From NCBI GenBank assembly GCA_964019415.1, contig OZ025872.1, forward strand, positions 6,363,322 through 6,427,321: a stretch of DNA of 64,000 bases. Reading direction: 5' to 3'. Positions 37,701 to 49,340 of this stretch are shown one piece after another. This stretch comes from Ianthella basta. Its lineage: Eukaryota; Porifera; Demospongiae; Verongiida; Ianthellidae. Both the position numbers and the translations under genes were made by a program. Position 1 is the stretch's first letter. Each line of letters starts with the position of its first letter. The notes beneath the pieces are model-generated. The model searched no databases, was not told the DNA's origin, and saw only the letters and a list, made by a program, of their open reading frames with translations.

Positions 37701-40700
37701 AGGCACCTGTTCATAAACCTGACTCCGTTGCAACAACGATTAGTCGAATGTTCAACTTCCCTCAAAGGTTAATTGTGAGAGCAAGTCCCCTAAGCCCTGT
37801 GCTGTGCTGGTGGGCACTCACCTTGATAATCTGATTGAAGGAGATTCAGATGCTACATTGAAGGCCGTTAATGAAACACTGCATAAAGCATTGCAGTCAA
37901 AATATCACCTCCTGGAAGAGATGGTTGTGCCAAATCACAAATCCAGCCTCATGTTCTTTCCCATCAACAATATGCTATATTTTGACCAAAGTCATCAGTT
38001 GCATAAACACTGTAAATGTCAGCACTGTCGTGCTACCAAGCATCTCAAGAGGAGGCTAACGAAGCAGGCAATGGAAGGTGCTGTTAAGTTAGAAGTCCCC
38101 GTGAGGTGGTACCTCCGTCAGCTGTTGGAGCTGAGCCAGGGTGCAGAGAAGCCGTTGTACTCATACAGTGAACTGTATCAACGCTGCATGGAAGAAGGTT
38201 CTGTTAGTGACGAAGGAGAATTTCATGCCATGGTCACCTACTTCCATGCCCTTGGTCTCCTCGTTCACCTTTGTGGAGCTGATGTAGGGCACACTGAAGA
38301 CAGTGACTGCCTGGTCTTCACCAATCCTTCCTATCTCTTTAAGAACATTTCCAAACTGTATCAAGTGCAGTTTGAAGAGGTTGAAGGAGTTGGCATGAGA
38401 AAGCTGAAACATGAAGGCAAATTGACAAAGGCAGCACTTCGGGACCTTGAGGTTCAGATCAATTATGACCACTTCATGGACCTCCTGGTCCAGCTCTTCA
38501 TTGGAGCAGAGGTCAAGTCACATGATGAAGACAAGACTCTCTTTGTCCCGTCGGTATTGACCAACTCACCAGTTGATGTAACCCCATCAGGAGTTGGTAT
38601 CAGACCACAGGAGCAATCCCTGTGTTTTGCCATCACCTTTGAAGACAAACATTTCATTCCTTGTGGAGTATTCACAGGAATGATTGCTCGCTTGCAATCC
38701 ACACCAGGGTGGGAGATATGCACCCACTCTATCTCTCGTGTGCGAATGGAGTTCGCAGTAGGAGCAATGGGCACTGTAATTCTGTGGGATCGTGCCACCC
38801 ACATCAGTGCGCAGATGGATCACCATGAAAGAAGGAGACACAGACGATACCAGGAGTACCGTGACACCATCATAAAGGCTACTGCAGACTCGTACTGCTT
38901 CCTCTTCCACAGCAAGGCTGGCAAAGACCCTCACAGTGGGACCTGCAGTGAGTGCAGGGACAGTCCCTACCTGGTCCTTGGGCAGACGTGTCAGAAGTGC
39001 CCCACTCAGTCAAGTGCTCCTGAAGGCCCACACTTTGCTGAACTGAAGGTGGAGGACCATATCCCTGCATCTGTCCGCTGCCAGAGGACACTGGAGCCAA
39101 AATCACTGAATGACAACAAATCAGAGCTTGATCTGTTCCAGAACATGTCTCATTATGTAAGTTGTCTCCTGTGGAGAGTTGAATACACCAGTAATTGAGT
39201 AGTGGCTTTTCTATCCTCCACTGAAGTATGCCATTTTGCTTTCTCCCACATGCAGGCTGTTGTTGTTGAACAACATACCAGCTACTCTCTGGAGATTGAG
39301 AGGGAGGGGGAAGTCCCATCCACTCAGACAGGTTAGATCTCACTCCACCCACATAATCAGTACTGAATATCACTTAATGGTGTTTCCCCAATTACAGCAG
39401 AGCCTCCGTTTGCAATGCATGCAGCTAAATGGGCACATTTAGTGTGCCATTATTCTGACTGAATGCATGTGTTCACCCTCGACGGCGAGTAGCGAGGTGA
39501 GGGGTTACGGTACTTGGTTTGTCTGTGTGTGTGTGTGTGTGTGTGTGCGTGTGTGTGTGTGCGTGTGTGTCCGCGCCTAATCTGGCACTACAGGCTACGA
39601 GGCGCCTTATGAGCAATACCAGTGGATTCAGAACGACAAAGTAGGAAGTTGAAAAAGGGGATTGTCTCGAAAGGACTGCATTCGAGAGATATGGTAGTCT
39701 GGTACCATCCTTATCTCCGCCGTTTTGCCAACTTGGGAGAAACGTCCTCCAAAATGGCGGAATGGTGGAGATGGGTCTGGGATGAGACTAGAGATATGGC
39801 GTAAAAACAGTGAAAAGGCCAATATGCAGCTTTTACTCTTTACGAGAACGACTAAATTGCGCTTGATGGTGGGATGTAATCAAGAGGTGCCGAGTCCAGC
39901 GTTCTATTCTGGCGGTAGATCACCAGATCCGATTTGCAACGCGTACCACACGGTAGAATGCTGTATGTAGTTTGCATAGAGTAGAGAACCACTTCTATGT
40001 AGTTCAAGAGGATCCACACCTCGACGGTAATGGCGTCCATTTGATCTTTTCCAATGATGTCATGTTATCACACAAGTGTTCAGCCGCTTATCTAGTGCCA
40101 CAGAATCAGATGTCATATTAGTTGCTGTATACAGCTGTTTTGTGGCATGCATGCACACTCTCGCTCAGTATTGTGAATTACATTGCTTATACAATGCCTT
40201 TGTTGCATAGCTACAACAAAGACCTATAGCTACAGTCGCATACAGTACTTACAGTCATTGCATGTATATGTTGAGCTTCTACCCTAGACTCTTAGTGAAT
40301 GCAACAATCTGCATAAATGTTAATTAAGCCAGCAATGTTTGTTTGCAAACACGCTAATGGTTTTGCACTGTAGTGCTTCATTTGACTAAGCAATCTTCTT
40401 CCACACTGGGAACAGCTAGGCTGCTTCCTATTTAGTAAGGGTCGAACGAATACTCTACATTAAGTTCGACTATTCGTTGCTTCCAATGAACGAATATTCG
40501 AATATTCGTTCCACCGGAAGTAATTACCAAATATGGCCGTCTTCTGTGGAGCGATTACCGGAAATGGGAGGAGGAAGTCAGATGAAGAGCAGAACGGGCG
40601 AATTTGACCTGACAGAAAACATTTTTCTGCCGTCTCTGTGTAATCCATAAAAGATAGGAGGTGTTTCGTTCCGTAGATATCGACTGATTCATGAGCGAAA

Positions 40701-43700
40701 CGAATTTTATGTGGTTGGCGGCCATTTTTATGACGTCATTAAGCGTCACCAATATTCAAACGAATAAAATTATCCTTCGAATATTAGGCTACCGAACGAA
40801 TATTCGACTATTCGGTTATTCGTTCGACCCCTACTATTTAGTTCACTGTTGATTCTCTTCTGGAGCATTAGCTCCATTAACAGGTTGATGAGTGCATTCT
40901 CCTCCGGATAGTTGTCAAGTTTCATTAACAGTTACAAAATACCAAAGTTTTTTCCACCCAAGGTGGAACATATCAACTAATGGCAAATCATTGTCTGCAG
41001 AGTGCACAGCAAAGTTTAACATTACAGGTAAATGAGTGGGTAAATTATGAATTTCGCAGGCAAATTATAAGCCTGTTTTGCAACTCAACGTTTAGAAATG
41101 ACCTATCAAAACGGTCGTTCAGCTGATCAAAAGTCGAATTGTTGAGCTAATATTTATTCACACGTCAGTGCAGATGATAGATAGATAGATAGATAGATGA
41201 ATTATTTCAAACAGGAGTGCTGCATCCACAAGAGTGGGTTTTCATGCAGGTCCTGAACAGTACAGATACAAGCATAGGTATATATACACACATAGGCAAT
41301 TAAATAGCTAATAAATAATAGATAAATAAACAATGAATTTCAGGGTCCAGATAAGTAAGACATAGCTATAGAGTTGAGTTACAGATTCAAAATTGCATGC
41401 TTAAAGGATTTCACACTTGATAATTGTCTAATACTTTGCGGTAGTTGATTGTACTGTAAGGCACCTTGGAATTCGAACGATTGTCTGTACATTTCTGTGC
41501 GAGGTTGCGGAAGGTGGAGTTTGTCGGCTCCTCTGGTGGATGAGTAAGTACACGAGTTCTTGACGAACTTTCCTGTTAGATAACTGGGAGCCTGCTTGAG
41601 GACACACCGGTGGACCTGGCAGAGTGTTGCATTGTGTCGCCTCCTGTGGAGGGTGGTCCACCCAAGTTCGTCTCTGAGGGGGGCACTTGGTGTTCGTGGA
41701 GGCTTGTTCAGTACCACTCTCATTCCATAATTTTGTACTCTCTCCACACTTTGGGCGAGGTTGGAACTGCAGGGGTGCCAGATCACCTGGCAGTAGTCCG
41801 CATACGGCAGGACTAGTGAGTTGTACAGCATCCGTTTGGTCGAGAGGGGGAGGTAAGCACTGACTTGTCTTATGCTAGCAATTGCAGCTAGCATTCTTCT
41901 CCGCACTGCTCCTACATGGGACTTCCAACTCAGGTCGTGATCAATAGTTACTCCCAGATACTTGACAGATTCCTGCCGAGGGATGGTTGCCCCATTGACT
42001 TGGACCTTGATCTGTTCTGCCCGTGACCTGGCGGCCCGCCTGCTTAGTACCATCATTTGGGTCTTGCTTACATTCATTGTTAGTTTGTTAGACACAATCC
42101 AGGTGGCAATGAGCTGGAGATCATCATTAATGGCATGTGTCACACAATCAGGATCCTGGTTTGCATAATAGATGGTAGTATCGTCGGCATATAGGTTGAT
42201 GGTACAGCTGGTGACTACAGTAGGTAAATCATTCATGAATACCAAGAATAGCAGTGGGCCAAGAATGGAACCTTGTGGTACCCCTCTTGAGACTGGGGCC
42301 CAATCAGAGTAAGCTGCATTTACCATGACTCTCTGCTGCCTGCCTGAGAGATAGTTTGAGAACCATTGGTGCTCTCCGTTCAAAATGCCATAGGCTGAAA
42401 GTTTGTCAAGGAGTAGGTTGTGATCGATAGAATCAAAGGCCTTACTCAGGTCAATCATTGCAGTTCCGACACATTCTCCACGGTCAAGCGATGCTCTCCA
42501 ATCATCAACAGTCTTGAGTAGCAAGTCCTGGGTGCAATGGGCGGGACGAAAGCCTGATTGACTGGGATGGAGCAAGGAGTTCTCTGTCAGGTAGGTGTAG
42601 AGCTGCTTGTGAACAAGAGACTCAAAGACTTTGGCTATGACTGGGAGAACAGAGATGGGTCTGAAGTCAGATGGCTGACATGCTACTGTACACTTGGGGA
42701 CTGGTGTGACATTTGCCCTCTTCCACTCTTCTGGGATTTCACCACCAGCCAGGCTCTGGTTAAACATCTTAGCCATGCTCGGTGCAATGGCTTCAGCAAC
42801 CATGCGTAGGAGACGAGCTGATACTCCATCCACTCCAGTTGATTTATGCACATTCAACCCTTTTAAAGCAGCCAGGATGTCATCCTCTTCAAGAGGGTGG
42901 AAAGTGAATTCTGACTTGGCCTGGTGCAATGCAGATGGTGTACAATGATGGGCAGGTTGTTTAGCTGAATTGGTGAAATAGGAGTTGAGCTGGTTCGCGA
43001 TCTCCCTGATTGATGTGAGAATACCAGAGCTGGTCTCTAGCTGGGTTATGCCACTCTTCACTTTACGACCTAGGGCTCTGTTCAGCTCATCCCATAGTTT
43101 CTTAGGTTGCCTGGACGTGTTTTTACAGACTCTCTCAAAATGATCTTTCTTGGACTCCCTCAGGTTCATTTTCACTGCATTCCTCAATCTACGATAAGTC
43201 TCCCAGTCCTGTTCATCCCGTGTCTTCCTATACTTATTGCGATAGTAGTTCCGAGACTTCATCATCATACGGATGTCAGCAGAGATCCACTGGTGGCTGT
43301 GCTTTCTTGGCCTTATCCTGATCATAGGGGCATGTTTGATTACAATCTTCATGAAGAGAGTCTTCCAATAATCCCATTTGTCATCCATAGAATCGAAAAC
43401 ATCCATGACTCCCCAGGGGGCCTCCTGCAGATCAGTTAGCAAGGTGTCCACATTGCACTTCTTAAAAGACCGAATCTCCTTAACAGGCTGTGTAGGTCTT
43501 CTAGTTCTCGCTGATCTAGATGCATAAATTAGCATATGGTCACTACCTGCTGGTGGGGTGACTCCAGAAGTGTAGCACATGGGAGCAGAAACAAAACAGA
43601 GGTCGATGAGAGTCTGTGACTGATTAGTCACCCTGGTAGGCTCGGAGATGAGCTGAGAGAGTTGGTGTTCCTCCATAATCGCAGTGAGGTGCTTCGTGGT

Positions 43701-46033
43701 TGCATTTGGTGCCAGGATGTTGCAATTTAGGTCCCCCATTATCATCAGTTCCTTTCGTTCACTTGCGGCTTGTTCAAGCACATCAGACAGGTCTTCTAAA
43801 ATGCATTTAGCAGAGTTGGGGGGGCGATAGATGTGGCAAAGCAAAATGGTAGACTTCTCGATGCGTAGCTCCAGCCATACAGCTTCAATGTGGTCACGCT
43901 CCAGATCTTCCCTCCTGTGGCTTCTAATGGAGACAGGGACTTGAACCAGGATGCCTCCACCCCTACCATATCTCCTATCCTTTCGGTATAGCTTGAAATT
44001 CTCCACTGTTACGGCAGCATCGGTCACAGAGCTGTCCAGCCAAGTTTCACTGATGCCAAGGATAACCGAGCATTCACTTCTGCTGAGAAAGTCTGAGATC
44101 TCATCCAGTTTGGATGTCAAAGACTGGACATTAAGATGACAGAAAGCATATCCATTGGATGGGAATGAGGGTTGTTGTTGTGGCTCACTCTCAGAGAAAG
44201 GGAATGACTCCCCCCCCTGGTCAGACGTACCTGTTCCTGTGTTGAGATAATCAATGTCAGAGTCATAAAAGGGTAGCTCAGTGGAGATACAGGACGAGCA
44301 GAACCACTCCTGACCATCCAGTGATGCATAGTCAATAGCGGTGGATGCGGAGCATTTCAGGTGGGTCCACTTGAGGCAGCGCGAACATTCGATTCCACGC
44401 TGGTTTGATCTGACTGGCTTCATGCACCCAACACAGGGAAATTTGTAGTTCGGTTTGGCTGGTCCTGGATTGCACTCAATGTCGCCTGCTAGTATTAACA
44501 GGATTGACTGCATAGGTGACCTAGCGCCTTTAGCGAGTTGTCTCTCCTCACGCGGGGGTTCTCTTTCACGCCAGGAGATAGCGAAGGATTCTAGACCTGT
44601 CGGCTTGAAATTGGAGGCAAACAGGATACATTCGGGGTCCAATGGATGAGTCCTAGGATCCAGAATCGTTTCAAAGGATAGGATTCACCTCAGGATCACA
44701 AAGATCACAGTCATCGTCAACTTCAGTTTCGCGCGATCCGCCATCTTGAGTTCAAAGGTCAAAGAATGATGCATAATTCCTTTACTGCATAAACATTGCT
44801 GAACACTTCATCTGACACCAAATGTTGCAAATCTCATTGGCTATGGGTCTGGTGTAATGTACCAAGTTAATTAGATGTAGAGATACTTGCAAGGTGGTGC
44901 TGTATGGTGCACAGTGGACAGGCTGGCTCTGTGAGGCCAAGTGAGCTAGCTGTTGTCAGTCCTTCAAGTGAGGTATGGACTGTACTACTGCCGTGCACCT
45001 CACATGACACTCTGAAATGCACTCATGTCATTGTACATGAACTATGCACAGTCAACATATTACCTGTGAATAGGACAAGGTGGCAATGCACCACAATTCT
45101 GATAATTGCTTAACTTATAAATTCCATAATGATTCAGGTAGTACTTTGCTTAGTGCAGTCATTGTCTGTCATGACCAGGAGCCCAGTCAGTTCAAGAAGA
45201 CCCTCTTTACCAACTGTTTGCAGTGTTTGTTAATGTAAGAGTTAGGCAATGTGTGTGGAGTAATTTGAGTATTACATTGGATTGTTCTCCGTTTCTCATG
45301 TAGCCTCTCAGATCCCAACCCACTGCCCTCCTTCCAGTGGGTCTGAACCAACCAGTCCACAGGCCAAGAGGAGGCGAATTGGCACACCTGGTAAGGCAGT
45401 GCCTAGAGAGGTTTGGTGTGTGTGTGTAAGTGGGTGGGTGGGTGGGAAATGCAGCTACATTACTTTGTTTGTATTTGCAGTAAGTTTCATAAGTACTAAC
45501 ACAAATATGCTGTAGGAATCATTTCTACTTTCCTGAGTGGCTGGCAAACTTCATGTGTAGCTAGTTTGGATGGCCTCACATAACGTGCACACTTCCAGCA
45601 CTGTGTAATGTACCAAGGTAGGAAGAGATACAGTACATACAGGGGGGAGGGGAGGGGAGGGGAGGGGTGGAGAGAACAAGAGGGAAGGAAGAGAGAGAGT
45701 GGGAGAGATGTGTTCCTCATTAATCTCTTTCTTTCCACAATGCAGGTGTCTCAGAATTTCTTAAGAAACACGAGTCAGAATTCTTCAGAGTAGTGGACCC
45801 ATTGTTTAGCCTGCGGAGGCTACAACGTAAAGAAGTTATTCCAGAAGACGTAGTGTCAGATATCTCTGCTGCAACAAACGTCGCAGATAGACAGGAGATA
45901 TTGTTTACTCACTTGTCACGTAATGCTGACGTGAAAACTCTGTGGGAATATTTTGATGTTATCACTGCAGCCAATGGTTTCCCAAACATGCAGTCATTTG
46001 GAAGAAGGAGAAAGGAGGAGCTGCAACAAGGAG
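34775..46033 (+). CDS. ROC-COR GTPase-like protein with C-terminal CARD-like domain
   Basis: Exons: 34775-35093, 35766-36491, 36950-37015, 37137 to about 37767, then in another frame to 39156, 39256-39331, 45304-45390, 45746-46033; splice phases agree except at about 37767. The Ser/Glu-rich N-terminus leads to an unrecognised helical region. The P-loop IGPPQVGKTSL is at residues 401-411, and the G4-type VGTHLD is at 37810-37827. The COR region follows (WYLRQLLELSQ; YFHALGLLVHL; FTNPSYLFKNISKLY; FIPCGVFTGMIARLQ), then a Cys-rich CxxC segment, an NLS-like AKRRRIG exon and a CARD-like exon (EFFRVVDPLFSLRRLQRKE; ILFTHLSRNAD). The G3 (DxxG) segment expected between P-loop and G4 is not visible. 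The frame changes near 37767 without room for a normal intron, so this is a broken allele, assembly error or tiny unannotated feature. Likely an innate-type signalling scaffold. Confidence 0.7.
39332..41164. other. Large intron of the ROC-COR gene, left part
   Basis: No exon seen. Contains a GT tract at 39525-39570, an unclassified stretch with ATGGCGG-type sequence at 39600-39900, and the MITE at 40436-40833. Confidence 0.45.
40436..40833. mobile_element. 398-bp hAT-type MITE with perfect 8-bp target duplication
   Basis: Ends TAAGGGTCGAACGAAT and, inverted, TAGGGGTCGAACGAAT; the sub-terminal regions are rich in CGAATATTCG palindromes. CTATTTAG flanks it on both sides (40428-40435 and 40834-40841). 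An 8-bp duplication with a TAGGG-like end is the hAT signature. No transposase frame. Confidence 0.85.
41165..44742 (-). mobile_element. CR1/L2-type LINE, apparently near full length
   Basis: The element lies antisense in the large intron of the ROC-COR gene. Its 3' end carries a (GATA)n tail at 41175-41199, typical of CR1/L2-group LINEs, and its 5' region begins with an AAGATGGCGGATCGCGCG leader that opens a 19-codon upstream frame. A single 1087-codon frame spans most of it. No target-site duplication was established, so the ends are approximate. No separate first ORF was seen. Confidence 0.85.
41379..44642 (-). CDS. LINE polyprotein: 2A-like motif, PHD-type finger, endonuclease, reverse transcriptase
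   Basis: 1087 codons without interruption. Residues 46-61 read SILLILAGDIECNPGP, which matches the 2A ribosome-skipping consensus D-x-E-x-N-P-G-P with the usual upstream Leu-rich helix. A PHD-like finger follows: C70/C73, C86/C89, H94/C97, C115/C118. The apurinic-type endonuclease begins near 165 (FCHLNVQSL) and contains ISETWL, IYRPPN and MGDLNCN. Reverse-transcriptase motifs include DFRPISVLPVIAKVFE, QSGFRP, MIDLSKAFDSIDHN, GVPQGSILGPLLF and the catalytic YADD at 818-821. The C-terminal half has KYLGVTID and the LINE-typical end FEFQGALQYNQLPQSI. 2A motifs are known at the N-terminus of some APE-type LINEs, where they split the product or act as alternative signal sequences. All catalytic motifs seen are intact. 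Confidence 0.93.
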   Translation of the reverse strand: MDPECILFASNFKPTGLESFAISWREREPPREERQLAKGARSPMQSILLILAGDIECNPGPAKPNYKFPCVGCMKPVRSNQRGIECSRCLKWTHLKCSASTAIDYASLDGQEWFCSSCISTELPFYDSDIDYLNTGTGTSDQGGESFPFSESEPQQQPSFPSNGYAFCHLNVQSLTSKLDEISDFLSRSECSVILGISETWLDSSVTDAAVTVENFKLYRKDRRYGRGGGILVQVPVSIRSHRREDLERDHIEAVWLELRIEKSTILLCHIYRPPNSAKCILEDLSDVLEQAASERKELMIMGDLNCNILAPNATTKHLTAIMEEHQLSQLISEPTRVTNQSQTLIDLCFVSAPMCYTSGVTPPAGSDHMLIYASRSARTRRPTQPVKEIRSFKKCNVDTLLTDLQEAPWGVMDVFDSMDDKWDYWKTLFMKIVIKHAPMIRIRPRKHSHQWISADIRMMMKSRNYYRNKYRKTRDEQDWETYRRLRNAVKMNLRESKKDHFERVCKNTSRQPKKLWDELNRALGRKVKSGITQLETSSGILTSIREIANQLNSYFTNSAKQPAHHCTPSALHQAKSEFTFHPLEEDDILAALKGLNVHKSTGVDGVSARLLRMVAEAIAPSMAKMFNQSLAGGEIPEEWKRANVTPVPKCTVACQPSDFRPISVLPVIAKVFESLVHKQLYTYLTENSLLHPSQSGFRPAHCTQDLLLKTVDDWRASLDRGECVGTAMIDLSKAFDSIDHNLLLDKLSAYGILNGEHQWFSNYLSGRQQRVMVNAAYSDWAPVSRGVPQGSILGPLLFLVFMNDLPTVVTSCTINLYADDTTIYYANQDPDCVTHAINDDLQLIATWIVSNKLTMNVSKTQMMVLSRRAARSRAEQIKVQVNGATIPRQESVKYLGVTIDHDLSWKSHVGAVRRRMLAAIASIRQVSAYLPLSTKRMLYNSLVLPYADYCQVIWHPCSSNLAQSVERVQNYGMRVVLNKPPRTPSAPLRDELGWTTLHRRRHNATLCQVHRCVLKQAPSYLTGKFVKNSCTYSSTRGADKLHLPQPRTEMYRQSFEFQGALQYNQLPQSIRQLSSVKSFKHAILNL
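44743..45303. other. Large intron of the ROC-COR gene, right part
   Basis: Sequence without a recognisable exon or element between the LINE and the next ROC-COR exon. Confidence 0.4.
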
Positions 46034-46752
<719 letters not shown>

Positions 46753-46879
46753 TTGGTTTTGCTTTGGTTACAAGTCTAGTCATACTTGTGAACCACAAAC
46801 CACTGGGAAAGTAAGGAACTTGTGCAATTCTCTGTTAGGTGCTAGCGCACTTTCCAGTGTTCAGCACTGGTAGTGCAAC

Positions 46880-47173
46880 GTATGCTAGTCACCTAGACAT
46901 TACCAAGTGTAGGTGGGGAGTTCTATGGCCAGGAGCACAGGATGGATACTCTGATGCCGTCACTTAAGGCCGTACCCCACCTCTCTCATCTCATGGGTCT
47001 TGCAAGCCCATAGATGAGTACCCCTACTGCACCGAGGGGGCCATGCGACTGGGGTGATAAGGCTGGTGTCTCCGCAGCCAACGGTGCCAACGGTCTTGTT
47101 GCCACCTGCTGGCTCACCCCATTCATGGGGTCCACTTAGCCAAGTCTTGGCTGTGGTAGTACAAGTACAAGTA

Positions 47174-47228
<55 letters not shown>
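46880..47228. repeat. Putative LINE/SINE 3' region with (GTACAA)n tail, then GT microsatellite
   Basis: A moderately GC-rich segment ends GTAGTACAAGTACAAGTACAAG at about 47155-47177, a short-unit tail as in LINE or SINE 3' ends, followed by (GT)n to 47228. No coding region is visible, so the family cannot be named. Confidence 0.35.
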
Positions 47229-47230
<2 letters not shown>

Positions 47231-47500
47231 GATACAGTAAGCCTTTCTGTCTGCTTCCACCCATGTGCTCATACGCACGTGCACACACACACACACACAT
47301 TATGGTTTCATTCCCTCCTGTCTCCCCACTGTGTCCCACACAGGGGAAGCACCCTAACTGAGAGTCATGACCTCAGCCGGATTCACACCAACTAACACAA
47401 GACAGTGTTTTCGTCTTCTACGTAGCCTTTACATTAACTATTTATACATTTGGTTTTGTAAAGTTTTTCTTTTAAATTCTGGTTTGTCAAGGACTGTAAT

Positions 47501-47502
<2 letters not shown>

Positions 47503-47559
<57 letters not shown>
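47503..47559. repeat. CA microsatellite
   Basis: About 56 bp of (CA)n just before a duplicated ROC-COR exon; the two may have moved together. Confidence 0.9.
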
Positions 47560-47560
<1 letters not shown>

Positions 47561-47587
47561 TCCCCACTCATACATGCCCCCACACAG

Positions 47588-48129
47588 TCAAATGTTCCTG
47601 GAGGCCCTCACTTTACTAAACTGAAGGTGGAGGACCGTTTGCCTATGTCTGTTCATTGCCAGGCAATGGCGGAACTGAGACTACTCGGCAGCAATGTATC
47701 AGAGCTTGACCTGTTCCAGAACTTGTCTCATTATGTGAGTTGACTGCTGCAGTCATTGAGTAGTGGCTCCTAAATTTGTGCCTTCTTTACTTTACTGTTG
47801 TGTAATGGAACAGCATATCAGCTGTTATCCGGAGGGGGTCCCCCTAATCATGCACATGCTATTAAATGCCTCCAACCACAGTAGAGCCTTCCCTGTGGGT
47901 CAGTTTTGAGTGGTTTGTGAACTTCAGCTGTCACAGAGTGCACAGTGATGATGTCATTGTACGAGTTAGGCAGTGTTTGTGTTATACGTATGTAGAATGT
48001 TTAATCTGATTTGTTGTCATTGAATTGTGTTCTGTTGATCAGTTTCACAGATCCCAAGTGGCCCCTGTCCTCACAGTGGGCCTGATCTAACCAGTTCAAA
48101 GCCAAAGAAAGTGGCAACTAGCTCAACTG
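47588..48129 (+). pseudogene. Partial duplicate of ROC-COR 3' exons
   Basis: 47588-47734 is an open copy of the end of the COR exon (SELDLFQNLSHY then a GTGAGT donor, versus SELDLFQNMSHY then GTAAGT at 39156). A degraded counterpart of exon 39256-39331 follows near 47800. 48043-48129 is an 87-nt copy of exon 45304-45390 (VSQIPSGPCPHSGPDLTSSK) with the same length, phase and splice sites. No P-loop or CARD exon accompanies them. It could supply alternative 3' exons but is more likely a relic of a tandem gene copy. Confidence 0.6.
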
Positions 48130-48161
48130 GTGAGGGCCTCCAACAGTGTGCAGACAGCTTG

Positions 48162-48163
<2 letters not shown>

Positions 48164-48236
<73 letters not shown>

Positions 48237-48260
48237 TGTGTCCATGTGTGTGTGTGTGTA
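48164..48260. repeat. GT microsatellite
   Basis: Long (GT)n run with a short interrupted continuation, about 35 bp after the donor of the duplicated 87-nt exon. Confidence 0.9.
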
Positions 48261-48649
48261 AGTGGCTGGTTTGGTTATACTAGTGTCTTTGTCTGCTAGT
48301 GTGTTTGAGTGAGTCTATGTGTAGTGTACAATGGGACAAGGGTGTGTGGGTGTGTAGGTGGGTGTGGTTACTATGGTTACCACCCACCCACTACCATGTG
48401 TACTTGTGTATGTTTGTGTTGCTGTGTGTTTATTCACAATTCAGTTAGACCTTTGTGAGGACAGAAAAGTTATTATGATAAGTGTTATTGTGCAATGTCT
48501 TAACAGTGACTGATAGTGAACCACAATTAATACAAGGTACATAGATACGTAGATGCAGAAATGTATGCAAAGTGCTGGTAGTTCAATTGAAGTGCACTCA
48601 TGGAAGAATCCAGTTGTGGCCAGTCACAACTGACTGCTGTTTCCTTTGT

Positions 48650-49340
48650 CTGCAGACATTCTTAGAGCTCTCAAGTGCCAACTAATACAAGATGGCAGCA
48701 GTTGGTGTTGTCCTGACTGTGGACCACCTGGTCATGGGGGGCATTGAAGAGGTGAAGGCCCAAACCAGGAGACTGAATGCTGGAGCTGGGGGGGGAGTGG
48801 GTCTCCTGTCATGAATCAACGGAACCCTCCCTCACACATGGCAGATGGTGGTGAAGGCAGTGAAGGACACCAGAGAGGGAGGGGGAGGGGAGGGGAAGTG
48901 GTTATGTAGTGAAGGAGTAAGGGTGCTGTGTGTGAAGTGCTGGTGTGATGTGATGTGCTCTCCCCCCATGCAGGTGCTAGGCCTCCACCTCACCTACAGG
49001 ACACCCAAGAGGGTGGTGTTTGACTCCATGCTTGCCTGAACAGGGGGTGATCTACAACATGCTGGTGTACAGGGAGGGGCGGTACGGGGCTTACATCCCC
49101 ATGGCAACGTACTCGTGATTATTCAGAGGAAGCCAACACTTGCATCATCTCAGGTACGTATGCCACACACACACACCTCCATTTGTTGGCTTGTGCCGTT
49201 TCAGATGAGGAGGGAGCCATTTTGGAGAGGTTACTCCGTTTCTGTACAGGTAATATTGTTACCAAGGTAACGGGGGCCCTTATTGGAGTGGTTGGACTCT
49301 ATGTTTCATTGGACACCGCCTCTTCCATATTGGTGAGCAT
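48650..49340 (+). other. Debris of possible exons before the Calx-beta gene
   Basis: Several short frames with splice-like borders occur, for example MAAVGVVLTVDHLVMGG from 48692, VLGLHLTYRTPKRVVFDSML near 48974 and GVIYNMLVYREGRYGAYIPM near 49045. They are separated by stops without clear introns. I do not recognise the protein. This looks like a decayed gene fragment. Confidence 0.3.
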
